NCBI GenBank assembly: GCA_905221605.1
Contig: CAJNDS010000569.1
Span: 780,514 to 844,513, forward strand
DNA from: Symbiodinium natans
Taxonomy: Eukaryota; Sar; Dinophyceae; Suessiales; Symbiodiniaceae
Length of the DNA stretch: 64,000 nucleotides
Direction: 5' to 3'
Position 1 is the stretch's first letter. Each line of letters begins with the position of its first letter. Positions 1 to 11,755 of the stretch are shown one piece after another. The translations under genes were made by a program, and so were the position numbers. The notes beneath the pieces were generated by a model. That model did no database searches and was not told the DNA's origin. It saw only the letters and a program-made list of their open reading frames with translations.

Positions 1-3000
1 TCGTGTATCTCCTGGCTCACGGAATCCGTCCCAGCCGCTAGAAGCTTTAGGATCTTCGGGATCTGGGAGTTCTCATAAACTAGGAGGACTTAATTCCAGT
101 GCTGAATTCCATGGGCTACCTGTATACTTCAAGAAGTACGAGTCATCATCGTGCTCGTTCATGGCATCACGAAAACGAGCCGCGCTGTCATCGGGCAACC
201 CTAAACCCTAAACCCTTTTCCAAGAGCACCCTAAACCCTACACCCTAAACTGCGCATTTTGCTGGGCACAGTCCTGCGCCGCTCGCCGGCCACAGCACCA
301 CCCACGGGCCTGTTGCTGCGAGGCAATGCCCTACTTAATTGTAGACTCTGCCGTTTTTTCGGCTGCTTTTCCAAAACAGGAACTGTTTAGGAGCTTTTGG
401 GGGAAGATTATTGCTGCTACATCTGATGTTGGCTTCGTGCCTCCCCGTCGCCACTGCCCTCTGTCGCGGCATCAGGCTCCTTCACCGCATCATGTCCGAA
501 ATGCGAGTGGGACAACCCTAAACCCTATAAACCCTGAATCCTATGAACCCTTTATAAACCCTAAGCCCTCGCCCCCCTCCCCTTCTCCCTTCAGCCCCCT
601 CCCCCCCGCCCTCCTTGACCGCCTTGATCTTGCTATTAATGGCTTCTGATGTCTTTTTGTTGGGGGGATGGAGGGGGTTTAGTACGGGTTTAGGGGAAAC
701 TTTGCTTGCGCTGCCGTCTGCTCCGTCCGTCCTCGCCCGCCTTGGTGCGCCGCGCACACCAGCCGCCCGCTGAAGGAGCATCCCCCGCATCGCCCTCCTG
801 CACCACGGCTTCCAAACTATACAAGATTGCATGGGAGGTGGACAAGGAAAACGAATGCGGTGGCTTCGTTTGGCGGAGAACCCTTGTATCAGATCTTGCT
901 AGGACGAGGACAGATGAGGGCTCGAGCCGAGTATACTCTTCGTTCTAGCAAAGGCAGGCCGCTCTCCGTAGGGCTTGAAAAGCTGTAGGGTGATAGTATA
1001 AAGCGGGAATCTTGCAGCTCACAATCGTCGTCGCCGTCCTTCGTAGCTATACACAAAAAAGAGCGAGCTTGCACTGGGCAACTGCACCTGCGCCGCTCGC
1101 CGGCCCCAGCACCACCCGCCGGCCTGTTGCTGCGAGGCAATGCCCTTCCTAGCTAGTCTAGAGTTCCCGGCGGCGTGCGTGCCTTTCAATAATTTAAAAA
1201 CAAGAACGCAAGAGTTTTGGGGTTTGATTATAGGAGGCCTTACTGCTTCTGGCTTCGTGCCTCTCCGGCGCCACTGCCCTCCGTCGCGGCATCAGGCTCC
1301 TTGAGCGGGCGCGACGTTCCCGCATCATATCCCCAGATGCAGCAGGGGAGGGGGCACATCTACCAGAAGCATCATGTGCTTGACAAGTCAGCCCGGCGAC
1401 TAGAATGCAGGCTTACATCTTCAACTAAAGGGACGTTTGGATGCTACTCATGAATGGTTGTCTTCCCCTGGGGGGTTTAGGGGAAACTTTGCTTGCGCTG
1501 CCGTCTGCTCCGTTCGTCCTCGCCCGCCTTGGTGCGCCGCGCACACCAACCGCCCGCTGAAGGACCATCACCCGCATCGCCCTGCTGCACCACAGCTTCC
1601 AATCCAAGATTGGGAGTTGGTGGACAAGACATGCACTGGCTTGTGGTGTAGAAGTTGAATGGGCGGATAATGGACGAATGGATGGGCAGACAGCTGGACC
1701 CTCCTAACCTTACAAGTGGTCTCGAATCTTCCTGATTTGCTGCGGGGAGGAAGGGGGGGGGGGGGGGTGTCCCTAAGCCTTCAGCCCCTCTTATCTTATC
1801 CCTTGTATAACTGCACATCCAACCGTGTTGACGTTTAAAGAGGGTCAACATCAGCTTCGACTGTTCCAGAGCGGGGGACAAAAAAGAAGGTCCAACATTA
1901 AGGCATTGTGGGGATCTTGCAGCTCACAAATTTCGCAATCGTTCATGGCTACACAAAAAGAACACGATAAGAGTGTGCTTGCTCTGGGCAACTGTGCATT
2001 TGCAGGGCACAGTCCACCTGCGCCGCTCGCCGGCCACAGCACCACCCGCAGGCCTGTTGCTGCGAGGCAATGCCCTCTACCTGACTATAGAATCTGCAGT
2101 TCCCCGCTTGCCTTTCAAAAGCAAGAACTCCAGGGGCTTTTAATTTTATTGGCTTTATCAGAGGTGATGCTGCTACATCTTGTGCGAACTTCGTGCCTCT
2201 CCATCGCCACTGCCCTCCGTCACGGCACCAGGATCCTAGAACGGAGGCTGCACATCGTATCCCCGCATGCGACGGGCACATCTTAGTATGCCGGACAATG
2301 AAATAGATGCTGGGGTGCTGCCCTGTTGACCACCATGATCTTGCAATGAAGGGCTTGCGGCTGCCCCGTCCTCGCCCGATTCGGCGCGCCGCGCACACCA
2401 ACCGCCCCCTGAAGGACCATCGCCCGCATCACCCTCCTGCACCACAGCTTGTAGGTGGGCAAGGAACAACGGACGCAATTGTGTGGCCGGTGGATAGGCG
2501 GATGATGGGTGTGTAGTGAATAAATGGGCAAACCGCTGGAGCCTCCTAACCTTACGAATGCCGAGCCTTTAATCTTACTGATGGTTGTAGTTCGAGTTGA
2601 TGGAGTTAAGGTCTCCGAAGCGCCGTTTGGAGGAGGACCCTTACATCGGAGATCTTAGGACAAGGACAGATGCGCGGTGCAAGTGGCAATTGTAAGCCAA
2701 GTACTGAATAGTCTTCGTTCTAGCGTCGCACAGGCAGGCCGTTCTCCGTAAGGCTTAGCTGCAATGCTAAGGGGAATCGTCTAGAGTAGGGATCTTGCAG
2801 CTCACAATCGTCGCAGTCGTTCGCTTGCACTGGGCAATTGTGCATTTGCAGGGCACAGCCCACCTGCGCCGCTCGCCGGCCACAGCACCACCCGAAGGCC
2901 TGTTGCTGCGAGGCAATGCCCTCTACCTAACTTAACTATAGAATCTGCAGTTCCCCGCGTGCCTTTCAAAAGCAAGAACTCAGGATTTGAGTTTTTTGCT

Positions 3001-3874
3001 TTATCAGAGGCGGTACTGCTACATCATGCTGGCTTTGTGCCTCTCCGTCGCCACTGCCCTCCGTCAGGGCACCAGGATCCTAGACCGGAAGCGACGCTGC
3101 AAATCGTATCCCCGCATGCAACGGGGAGGGGGCACGTCTACCAGAAGAAGCGCGTGCTTGACAAGTCAGCCCGGCGATTAGAGTGACTAACATTTGGCGG
3201 GCTCACAACTTCAACTAAATGGATGCTGGGGTGCTGCCCTTTTGACCTCCTTGATCTTGCAATGAAGGGTTACAGGGATTTCTGCCTCTGTGGCGTTTTA
3301 GCGTCCCTCTGCTTGCGGCTGCCGGCTGCTCCGTCCTCGCCCGATTCGGCGCGTCGCGCACACCAACCGCCCCCTGAAGGACCATCGCCCGCATCGCCCT
3401 CCTGCGCCACAGCTTGTAGGTGGACAAGGAACGAACGGAATTGTGTGGCTGGTGGATAGGCGGATGATGGGTGAATTGATGGGCCGACAGCTGGAACCTC
3501 CAAACCTTACAAATGCCGAGTCTTGAATCTTCCTGATTTGTTGCACTGCGAGTTGATCGAGTTGGGTCTCCGGAGCGTCGTTTGGCGGAGAACCCTAAAC
3601 CCTAAACCCTAAAACCCTAACCCCTAGATCGGACCTTGCTAGGACAAGACAGGGGGTGGGCCGCAAGTGGCAAGTTGAAGCCGAATCGTCTTCGTTCGAG
3701 CGTCGCAAAAGGCGGGCCGTTCCCCGTATAGGTCTTGCACACTTGTAAGGGTTATAAGTTATAGTTGTAGTATGTGCTGTAGCAGGGATCTTGCAGCTCA
3801 CAATCGTCGCAGCCGTTCATAGCTTCAAAAAAAGCTTGAACTGGGCAACTGCGCATTTGTTGGGCACAGTCCAC

Positions 3875-3910
3875 CTGCGCCGCTCGCCGGCCACAGCACC
3901 ACCCGCCGGC
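3875..3910 (-). CDS. GWC-module exon E3, array A copy
   Basis: A 36-nt minus-strand block after AACAG encodes a peptide of the type AGGWCCGRRAAQ and ends at a clean GT donor (CAG|GTGGAC). It carries the same G-W-C-x-R-R motif as E1, so E2 plus E3 together resemble E1: an acidic linker followed by a GWC motif. The array B equivalents are 15 nt longer, with extra Cys (ACGGICGVCGWCCHRRK), and end at GAC rather than GT. Confidence 0.4.
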
Positions 3911-4036
3911 CTGTTGTTGCGAGGCAGTGCCCTACCTAACTATGGAAGTCTACAGCTCTCGGCTTGCCTTTCAAAAGCAGGAACTCAGGAGCTTGCACAG
4001 GTTTTATAAGAGGCGCTACTGTTTTCGGCTTCGCGC

Positions 4037-4075
4037 CTCTCCGGCGCCACTGCCCTCCGTCACGGCATCAGGCTC
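4037..4075 (-). CDS. GWC-module exon E2, array A copy
   Basis: A 39-nt minus-strand block after CTCAAG encodes an acidic/Gly peptide of the type EPDAVTEGSGAGE and ends at a GC-type donor (GAG|GCGCG). The equivalent block in array B has exactly the same length with different residues (DADAAPGTSDGGE). That length and frame conservation is the main argument that it is coding. Confidence 0.35.
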
Positions 4076-4267
4076 CTTGAGCGGAGGCGACATTTCCGCA
4101 TCATATCCCCACGTGCAGCAGGGTAGATGTGACCAGAAGCATCGTGCTTGACAAGTCAGCCCTGCGACTAGAATGCCTGACAATGGATGCTGGGGTGCTG
4201 CCGCTTGACCTGGATCTTTAGTGTGGGGTTGTAGGGGAAGCTTTGCTTGCGGCTGCTCCGTCCTCGC

Positions 4268-4328
4268 CCGACTTTGTGCGCCGCGCACACCAACCGCCTG
4301 CTGGAGGACCATCCCCCGCCTCGCCCTC
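4268..4328 (-). CDS. GWC-module exon E1, array A copy
   Basis: This is the best-kept E1 copy. On the minus strand an acceptor GTGCAG precedes a block reading EGEAGDGPPAGGWCARRTKS, followed by a GC-type donor (G|GCGAGG). It is 61 nt long, and the same frame is open in every E1 copy of array A. The conserved core is acidic/Gly-rich residues followed by G-G-W-C-A-R-R. I do not recognise the family. The reading phase does not join directly to the next block (E2), so either another exon lies between them or the edges are slightly different. Confidence 0.4.
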
Positions 4329-4960
4329 CTGCACCACAGCTTCCAAGCTCCAAGATTGGGAGTGGGTGGATATGGAATGCAGCGACTATAGTTGGATGGA
4401 GGGCGGATGCTGGTGAATGAGAAGATGGGCAGACAGCTGGGAATCCCTAAGCTGCCAGGTCGAAGCGTGTGTTTTTGTCTGCAAATAGACACATACAAGG
4501 GACAGTATTTGGTACCTGCATGGATACATCGTCTAGGTTTGAATCAGTCCCTCCCCTTATGAAAATATCCCCATTCCCGACCACTTCTCCCAGCCTAACG
4601 CCGAGTCTTGGCTCTGCCTATTCTGTCGCTGCGAATGCTGCGATAAGTTGGGGCTCCAGAGCGTTCGGCAGCGAAACCTGCTTGTCGGGTCTTCATTCTA
4701 GGATAGACGGGGTGCAAGCTTAAGTCTATAAGGCTGGGCGTTCACCGCGTAAGGCGTGCAAAAACTGTACGGCTTCTGAGGATCTTGCAACTCACACTTG
4801 CTGCATGCGTTCCAGGGCAGCAATCCTCCTGCGCCGCCCGCCGGGGACAGCACCACCCACAGGCCTGCTGCTGCGAGGCAAGGCCCTCCCTATCCCTAGG
4901 GCCTGCAGCTCATGATTTCCGAACAAAATCTTTCAAAAGCAGGAAGCCTTTTGGGGGTTG

Positions 4961-5022
4961 GTTACTTTAAAATGGTAACCTTGAACCCAAAAGAGAGAAG
5001 GGTACCACTGGGCTACCAAGAG
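4961..5022. repeat. Dispersed repeat family P, copy 1
   Basis: The segment carries CCTTGAACCCAAAAG followed by TACCACTGGGCTACCAAG. Related copies lie at 9520-9580 and 63130-63200. The copies differ by scattered substitutions and short indels. No protein reading was recognised. Confidence 0.55.
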
Positions 5023-7720
5023 TAAAAGAAGCTTTTAGCGGCTTTATGAGGGACGTTGCTGTTGCTGGCTTCGTGCCTCTCCGTCGCCATGGCCCTCCGC
5101 CGCGGCATCAGGCTCCTTGAGCAGAGGCGGTGCTCCGCATCATGTCCCAAACAGTCCCAAATGCGAGAAGGTGGGGGGGGGGTGGGTGGAGGGCTCAACA
5201 TCCAAACCCACTCCTCCCTTCGGCAACACCTGGGCTGTACCATTTTTCGGCACCGAATACTGCAATTAAAGTACTATTTGGACTCGGACCTCTCCCCACT
5301 CCCCCACCCCCGGATTTGCAGCAACAAGAGCAAGGGGGATTGGACGACAAGAATGCTTGACAATGCTCTGCTCTGCTCAACCTGATCTTTCAGAGCTCTT
5401 GCTCCTTTCGGGTGTTAGGGCGGTTTTGCCTGCGACTCGCGCCGCTCCGTCCTCTCCCGACTTGGTGCGCCGCGCACACCAACCGCCTGCTGGAGGACCA
5501 TCACCCTCCTCGCCCTCCTGCACCACAGCTTCCAAACAACAAGCTTGCATGGGAGTAGGTAGACAAGGAACAAGGAATGCACTGGCTTGTGGCGTAGAAG
5601 GTGGATGGGCGGATGATTCATGCATGGATGGGCAGACAGCTGGACCCTTTGTCAGCTACTGCATGGATTACCGTCCCACATTTTGCATGGTTTTTTCACG
5701 GTCAGCTCTTGGGGGGGGGGGGGGGGGGGGGTGGGGGGGGTTCCGTCCCCTAAACCCTAAGCTAAACCCTATAAACTCTCAACGTTGCACCCTAAAGCAT
5801 GGAACCGACACCCTGAACCCGAAGGCCTATAAAGCCTCACAAACCACTACTTTGACTTGACCCTACAGCCCCAAGAAAGACCTAAGCCCAATAAACTCTA
5901 AGACCCTGAGGCCCCGAAGGGCTATAAGCTTTATAAGGCTTAGCTTCTGAGGGGTTTGTTGTTTCGACTTGGTGCACTTCTCGATGTGCGCGCTTGTGGT
6001 TTAGGTCTCATAGCTTCTGAGGGCTTGAGGGTACCGGGTACTGGGCTACGGCTTCGCGATCTGTACCCTAGCCTCCAACCCGATTCCGCAGACCCAAACT
6101 TGGCTTCCTGACATTTGAACATGCTTCAAGTACACCTTCGAAGGTTGAAGGCCTGAATGTGCAGAAAGCCTTCGCTTGGGAAGTGCCCAAAGACATGCAG
6201 TCCACCCCCGCCCAAAACCTCGTGTCCAAAAAAGGCCACCGTCCAGAGCCCTTCAAAAGCAGGCAAAACAAAATAGGTAAAACAAAAAACAGATGTTTGA
6301 GATTAAACGCAGGACATTAAACCATGCGACGGGAAGACGAAAATAAGTCTACATAGTCTACGTTCTTGCAAACTGAGTGCGTTTGCCGTTAGCAATTCGG
6401 GCTTGCAAAACAAGAGGTCTTGCAGCTCATGATTGTTCATGGCAAAGCATGGCAACACAAATCTCAAACAACCGCACTTGTGCCCAACAACAGGGCATGT
6501 GCAAGGCACAGTCCACCTGGGCCGCTCGCCGGTCACAGCACCATCCACACGCCTGTTGCTGCTGCGAGGCACTGTCCTCCCTATAGTGTCTGCAGCTCAA
6601 GGTGTAAAATCTGCCATTCAAAAACCAGGAATTGAGGAGCTTTGAGGTTTAGAAAGGACGTGGTATTACTGGCTTTGCGCCTCTTCGTCCTCCGCCGCAG
6701 CATCAAGCTCCTCGGGTGGTATGTCCAGATTCTATTTTTTGGGGGTTGGGGGAGGGGTGTGGGGGGGGAGGGGGGGGGCACACATCGCACGCCTGACACG
6801 TTGTCCCAAGGGAACTGCGACTTCAACTAACCAAATGCCAGTCCCAAGACGGTCTTGAAGTGAAGGGCTTGCGCTTACGGGGGCTTTAGTAATTTGAATT
6901 GGGGTTTTTGGGGGGTTATTGTAGTATATGGTCGTGTGCCAAAACCCCCGGTTGTCACGGACCGCGCGCGAAACAATCTGTTACAGACCTATGTAACGCC
7001 CGTCTTGATACAAACCTCTGTCGCGCGCATGCACGACTGGAAGCCAAAAGGGGAAACAAGACAACAACAAGCAGGTCTGTCGCAAAACCCCGGGCGTTGA
7101 TACATACCCTATGTAACGGGGTATGTCGCGTGTCTGGGCCACGACCCTGTTACAAGCAATAAATATAGGCACAAAGGACCAGAAGGGAATACACACGAAT
7201 GGAAATTTTTTCCCGCCCCCCCCCCCTCCCCCCCTATATTGCATGGTTTCTGCCTCTTGGGCTTTTAGGGGAGCCCATGCATGCGGCTCAAGCTGCTCCG
7301 TCCTCACTCGGGCCCGCCGGAGGACCTTCACCCGCTGCCGTCTCCTGCCCAGTACAGTGAGTTGAGTTTTTTGGGTTTAGGGTTTCTGGGCTTGGGGATG
7401 GAAGGACAACAACTGGACTGCCTGGTGTACTTACTGTGATGGGAGGATGGATGAGCAGCCGGATGTATGGATGGTGGATGCGTCGAGGCGAAGCCCGGAT
7501 GATGGTGCAACGAGCAAGGTCAAAGAGAACTGCACATGCAGGGTACCTCCAGATTCACGGGTCGGCACAGCCACAATCACACCAGGATGGGCTAGTATAC
7601 CCTATAACCCCCTTCAAAAGGCCCTCTATAGGGTTCATTCTGGGGATTACAAGGCCTAATAGCCCATCCAGGTAGGGGTATTGCGGGTTTGCTCAACCTC
7701 CATATCTTTCGTTTTTGCAG

Positions 7721-7800
7721 CCTCTGCGCGGGGATCCCAAAGGGGCGATCAAGAGCAACCTAAAGCCCGGCGAATGCTTTGGCGCATCCTCAGCCGTTCG
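7721..7800 (+). CDS. Isolated plus-strand exon of an unknown gene
   Basis: A strong acceptor (TTTCGTTTTTGCAG) precedes 80 nt that read openly as PLRGDPKGAIKSNLKPGECF and then GASSAV, followed by a textbook donor (CG|GTGAGG). The frame has coding character and both edges match splice sites, but no partner exon was found nearby on the plus strand. It interrupts the decayed part of array A. GECFG is weakly reminiscent of cyclic-nucleotide-binding domains, but this is too short to name a family. Confidence 0.45.
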
Positions 7801-8091
7801 GTGAGGGCTTCGGGCTTACAGCGTTCCGCGCATCGTTTAGCCTTCTTCCGCATTCCGCTTAGTTTGCTTTTGTCCGTCAATGGTGTTCGCGCAAAAAAGC
7901 CCCAACCTCGACTTTAAGCAGATCTTAGCAATTGATATTGCTTACAGCTTAATAAAAAATAACCTGAAGAAGATTCCTACACTCGGCCCGCTTTCAACTA
8001 GCTCAGATATCCTTAGGGCCTCTAGAACTTGGGGCTTTAACCTTTGGAGGGCTACCTGATCCCTCCACCGCCCAGAGGGGACCCTAAACGC

Positions 8092-8172
8092 CTCTGGCAG
8101 GTCGCGCTTGCGGCCGCACTTCCGGCAGAACACCGCGTCGTCCGCGTAGATGTTGCCGCAAGCCGGGCAGTT
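8092..8172 (-). CDS. Zinc-ribbon exon (CxxC-x10-CxxC), copy 1
   Basis: On the minus strand an acceptor CTTGACAG precedes 27 codons beginning NCPACGNIYADDAVFCRKCG, then RKRDLPE. The four cysteines form a CxxC-x10-CxxC zinc-ribbon pattern, likely a structural zinc site. The donor is GC and lies in a telomere-like heptamer (GAG|GCGTTTAGGG). Near-identical exons occur at 29360-29432 and 29640-29711, so the module has been duplicated. Zinc ribbons of this kind bind proteins or nucleic acids in many families; the function here is unknown. Confidence 0.65.
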
Positions 8173-8199
8173 CTGTCAAGGGCTTCAGGGCTCAGGGTT

Positions 8200-9550
8200 C
8201 CAGAGTTAGGGTTTAGGGTCCAAGAAGTCCTAAGACTTTGGACTGCATGCGTGTAGTTCGTTGTGAGGCATTGGCGTTCGAGGGTTAAAGGGCTCGGTAG
8301 GATGTATAGGGTTCGAGGGTTCGAGTTCGCAGTTTTGTTTTGGAGTCGGATTGCCAGCCGCTTGCTTGCTGGTACCCCACAAAACAACACCCCGTATATA
8401 CACAACAGCACCCAAATACAATCAATAGCCAAGTACAGCCATGTAGTCTAACCTGACATGAGTTTGCACCTTCTGGTCGGTTTTTTTGGCCAGCAAGGGA
8501 CGAGGGCACGTGTCACTTAAAGACGGTTTTTCAGGCTTGGCTTCCTCGATCTTCAAATGAAGGGCATGTAGGGTTTCTGGCACCCTGCTCCGTCCTCACT
8601 CGGCAGGCTGCGTTGCGTGCGCGCCGCCTGAATTTCGAGGGTGAAGGGAGGAAGGGGCAGGGGAGGCAGGGGGTGGAGTGGGATGTATAACAACTGGACC
8701 AGTGACTGGTGGGATGGATGAATGGGTGGGGCAGAGAGCTGGGGGTTGACAACTCGATCTACACATGCAGAAAGATGCAAGCGCAAGGGTCGGAGCACAA
8801 CTGTCTACTAGGAGCCTACAAGGAGCAACTGTTACATCTGACCGGCAACCCTAAACCGTAAACCCTGGAGCGGTGGAGATGTATATCTTGCTCATCATGG
8901 TGCTAACATGGGAGATGATGCGATGACTGCTGCAATGCGGCCTGTAAGGTGTAGCGGAGCATTGCGACATTCGCTCGCTTAAAAGGGGCTTGCCAAGTGA
9001 GAAGAAGGAACCGGTCCAGCAACAAACGAGCGTAATGGACTCAACCCTCTCGCGTTTCAGAGGCAAAATCTACTGCACGTTGGGCGTCTGAGTGTCTAGT
9101 TATGGGGGGCTGACGGGCTGCAAGGCGCGCCACACATTTAGCAAAAGCAGCTACACTTCTGCGCATGCGGGAGGGTCAAGCTGTCCAGACCTCTCAAGGT
9201 CGGCGTGCGAGATCACCCTTCTTTTGGGCAACGGACTTTGAGGCTGCCGGCAACCATACAATTTCTCAGCAGTCACATCACGCAATCTGAAGCAAAATCT
9301 CCTGCGAGATCACCCTGAACCATAAACCTCTGCGCTTGTTTCGGCCGCGAGTGAAACTGGGCTGAAGCGATCTTGCGCAATGGAACTTGCTTACTGCATG
9401 GTTTAGGATTCGGGGTTTGCGTAACACTTACGCTGGACTACGCCGGCATGTCGCAACCGGTGTTGCAGTTGCCTCCTTGGTACCAGTAACCTTATTGCAA
9501 TAAGCGTACCTTTTTTGGGTTTGGTTACCTGTATAAGGGAACCTTGAACC
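8200..9550. other. Region without a recognised gene, with decayed array remnants
   Basis: A weak trace of the E1 block is visible near 8575-8620. The rest holds short TTTAGGG-like pieces and no exon I could support on either strand. Confidence 0.4.
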
Positions 9551-9580
9551 AAAAAGGGTAATGGGTACTACTGGGCTAGC
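9520..9580. repeat. Dispersed repeat family P, copy 2
   Basis: It contains GGGAACCTTGAACC and TACTACTGGGCTAGCAAG, matching the copies at 4961-5022 and 63130-63200. Its right end overlaps the stop codon of the gene ending at 9576. Confidence 0.5.
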
Positions 9581-9628
9581 AAGCCTCTGGAGCATCAGCA
9601 GCGGGCATCATCGGGGCGTCCAGCTCCT
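9576..9628 (-). CDS. Terminal exon of the minus-strand gene at 9.6-10.1 kb
   Basis: After an acceptor CTCTAG the exon reads ELDAPMMPAADAPEAC and ends with TAG. It joins in phase to the exon at 9744-9849: that exon ends with G (phase 1) and this one begins AG, giving a Glu codon. The joined C-terminus is acidic and Ala/Pro-rich. The product is unknown. Confidence 0.6.
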
Positions 9629-9743
9629 CTAGAGCCCGGGCAAGGCGCAGGATGGTGTAGGGGGGAGGGTTTAGGGTTTAGGGTTTAGGGTTTAGGGTTT
9701 GGGGTTTAGGGTTGAGGGTTTGGGGTTTAGGGTTTAGGGTCGC
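9629..9743 (-). repeat. Intron made of telomere-like heptamers (GC-AG)
   Basis: Between two phase-compatible exons, the 115-nt intron starts GCGACCCTAAACCC, continues as about ten CCCTAAA-type heptamers, and ends in a short pyrimidine-rich stretch and CTCTAG. Almost the whole intron is repeat. It is the clearest single case here of a telomere-like array acting as an intron. Confidence 0.6.
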
Positions 9744-9849
9744 CCAGGGCTGATTCGGAGTCGCTCTCGAAAAAGCAATGTGGCAACTCCAGGAATTGTG
9801 CGCGCAACTTGGTGAAAAATTTTGGGGTGCGGAGCGCTCCCTGCTTGAT
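9744..9849 (-). CDS. Penultimate exon of the minus-strand gene at 9.6-10.1 kb
   Basis: The acceptor ACGCAG precedes an open frame reading IKQGALRTPKFFTKLRAQFL and then ELPHCFFESDSESAL, ending in phase 1 at a GC donor (G|GCGACCC). The peptide is basic and aromatic first, then Ser/acid-rich. No family was recognised. The phase match to 9576-9628 is the main support. Confidence 0.6.
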
Positions 9850-9970
9850 CTGCGTGATTGCTCAGTGTACAGAGGCCCTGAAAACTGCTCCCTTGTTGGG
9901 ATTGTATCTAAAATGATCCTTTGTATTCCTCATGAGGAATTTCATATGACAAGAATGAAACAATCATAAC

Positions 9971-10119
9971 CAACGAAAACTCCACGGCGAATCCTCAGGA
10001 TCATCGCGGCGCCGGTTGCAGCATCCACAAGCGAAGGCCTTGGTCGCAATGTGTTGTTGGCGTGATGTCTTCCATGTCTCCAGACGGCGGAAATTCACGT
10101 AAGGGCGTATGTAGGTCAG
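9971..10119 (-). CDS. Upstream exon with a CGCCNRRR motif
   Basis: The minus strand is open from an acceptor CGAAG through LTYIRPYVNFRRLETWKTSR, then AFACGCCNRRRDDPEDSPW, ending near a GT donor (TG|GTTATG). A-C-G-x-C-C-x-R-R resembles the GWC modules of the flanking arrays, so this gene may be related to them. Its phase does not fit the exon at 9744-9849 directly. Confidence 0.5.
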
Positions 10120-10157
10120 CTTCGCATTCGTATAAAGGCTTAGCTGGTTTCTGGGCG

Positions 10158-10175
10158 CCCATATATATATATATA
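10158..10175. repeat. AT microsatellite
   Basis: A short TATATA run. A CATACATA tract follows at about 10340-10390. Confidence 0.7.
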
Positions 10176-10394
10176 TGTATGCATACAGGAATATCGTTAT
10201 ATACTTTATGTATCTATACATTTATTTGTTCAGTTATGTAACTTTATATAAACTAGATATGATAAGCGATACACACATATACATTTTTATGAGTATGTAA
10301 ATAATCATACTCATGTATAGTACATATACAGACACACGTACATACATGCATGCATGCATGCATACATACATACATACATACATACATACATGTC

Positions 10395-10454
10395 AGTGAG
10401 GATCGCCGCCTGGCCCATGTTCTCCTCATCTGCCTCAGCTGCAGCGCTCTCGTC
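10395..10454 (-). CDS. Acidic helical mini-exon
   Basis: After CTTCAG, 20 codons read DESAAAEADEENMGQAAILT. The residues suit an acidic helix. The 3' edge would be a GA donor, which is unusual and uncertain. It may belong to the gene ending at 9576. Confidence 0.45.
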
Positions 10455-10724
10455 CTGAAGCTCGGAGTGACGAACCCAAAACCTACTTGCTAAACCTACT
10501 TGCTACTTGTTTTGGTATAACCTAAGAATCCTATAAGGGGTTGTATAGTCATAACCTATAACAGAAAGTAGGTTGGTTTTGGGGTTGTTAAGGTAGGCCC
10601 CTGCCAGCCCCGTATGCACGGAAGAGTGTCTTGAGTTCTATCAAGCCCAAAAGGACCAAACTATATCAAACCTTAGATTTCTTGGGGAACGGGCTGTAGG
10701 ACCCGGAGCCTGACGACCACATAC

Positions 10725-10746
10725 CGGAGCTGCTTGATCTCCCTGT
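10725..10746 (-). CDS. Possible mini-exon, GTATGT donor
   Basis: An open minus-strand stretch reading REIKQL, preceded by CCCGAG and followed by a good donor (CG|GTATGTGG). At only 22 nt it is weak evidence alone. The frame stays open further (RYVVVRLRVLQPVPQEI then stop), so it could instead be a terminal exon. Confidence 0.25.
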
Positions 10747-10749
10747 CTC

Positions 10750-11200
10750 GGGTTGAGTCTCGAATTGGCATAGTGTACGAACACAGCTTAGGCTGTGAGA
10801 TAAATAGAAGCACCAAGCGTTTAGCCTCGCAAGTTGACTTGCTTCTTCAAACCTGCCAATCTAAACGTGTCAATTAAAGATAAGAACAGCAGAACACATG
10901 ATCTGCCCGCTTTTTTCAGGAGAAAATAACGATAGTGATAATCATCATATTTCATACTTGCTTTCTTTTGAAAACGGTCTTATAAAATCTAGACAGACCT
11001 TTTCTAGGTGCAGCAGAGGGGGGGGGGATCGGTGCATGCGGCAAGGTTCAGTGCGTACGGCGTGCAGACTCCGTTCTTGCGAAGGTACGGCCCTAACCCG
11101 GGTTCAGGGCTAATCACTGCAAGGCCCAGCTTGCATATCATCCTAATTGGGTTTAGGACGAGAACCACAGACTTCTTCTGGGCAACAGAATCTCATCATG
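10750..11200. other. No gene recognised
   Basis: Unique-looking sequence with a G-tract near 11020. Nothing supportable was seen on either strand. Confidence 0.4.
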
Positions 11201-11734
11201 CTTGCACTGATTTCCAATGGAAATCTGTAGAGTCGCAGGGCACAGTCCTTGCGCCGATGACAGCACCACCCGCAGATGCCACAGGCCTGTCGATTCGAGG
11301 CACTGCCCCGTCTGTTTCGGTTTGCTTTTCCATACAACAGTAGGATGTGAGTTCAGATCTTCGCTTCCTGCCTCTCCGCCGTCACTTGCGTCCGTCGTGG
11401 CATCTGCGTCCTTGAGCGACAAAATTGCATGATGTGAGGGCTCACAACTTCAACGAGCACACAAGAATGGGAGATGCCGGATAAAAAAGCGGGCGCTTCC
11501 CCTCTGAGCTCAATCTTGAGCTACCTTTGGCTTTCTGCAGTGCTTCTGCTGCTCGCGATTTTAGCTTTTAGGGGCTGACTGTCTTGCGGCGAAGCTGCCC
11601 CATCCTCGCCAGACTTGCGGCGCGCGCACCAACCGCCGGCCGAAGTATCTTCACCGGCGCCAGCCAAGGATTCGGTGTCCTGCCGCCCCGCCGTTTCAGT
11701 TTAGGGTTTAGGGATTAGGGTTTCAGGGTTTAGG

Positions 11735-11755
11735 GTGTGTGTGTGTGTGTGTGTG
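11735..11755. repeat. GT microsatellite
   Basis: A GTGTGT run right after telomere-like heptamers at 11700-11735. Confidence 0.7.

Larger units (their letters stand above)
1..8800 (-). repeat. Tandem array A of diverged GWC-module units (about 7 units)
   Basis: Seven diverged units repeat here. On the plus strand each has, in order, block E3 (near 262-335, 1075-1145, 1985-2075, 2850-2925, 3860-3935, 4815-4890, 6505-6575), block E2 (near 425-490, 1250-1310, 2190-2250, 3030-3090, 4025-4095, 5068-5130, 6670-6720) and block E1 (near 703-815, 1500-1605, 2360-2455, 3310-3425, 4245-4360, 5430-5540, decayed at 7265-7345). The spacers are also conserved, for example GATCTTGCAGCTCACAATCG before E3 and TTGACAAGTCAGCCCGGCGA before E1. 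The blocks stay open in one minus-strand frame, so I read them as exons of a repeat protein or of a repeated gene. Longer plus-strand ORFs through the same blocks are probably shadows, but this is not proven. Confidence 0.7.

Noticed and set aside
4961-5022. A tRNA-like sequence in repeat family P
   Set aside because: Three copies looked regular in length, but no cloverleaf or anticodon arm could be drawn.
10158-10390. CRISPR-like regular repeats
   Set aside because: Only simple AT and CATA tracts without unique spacers.
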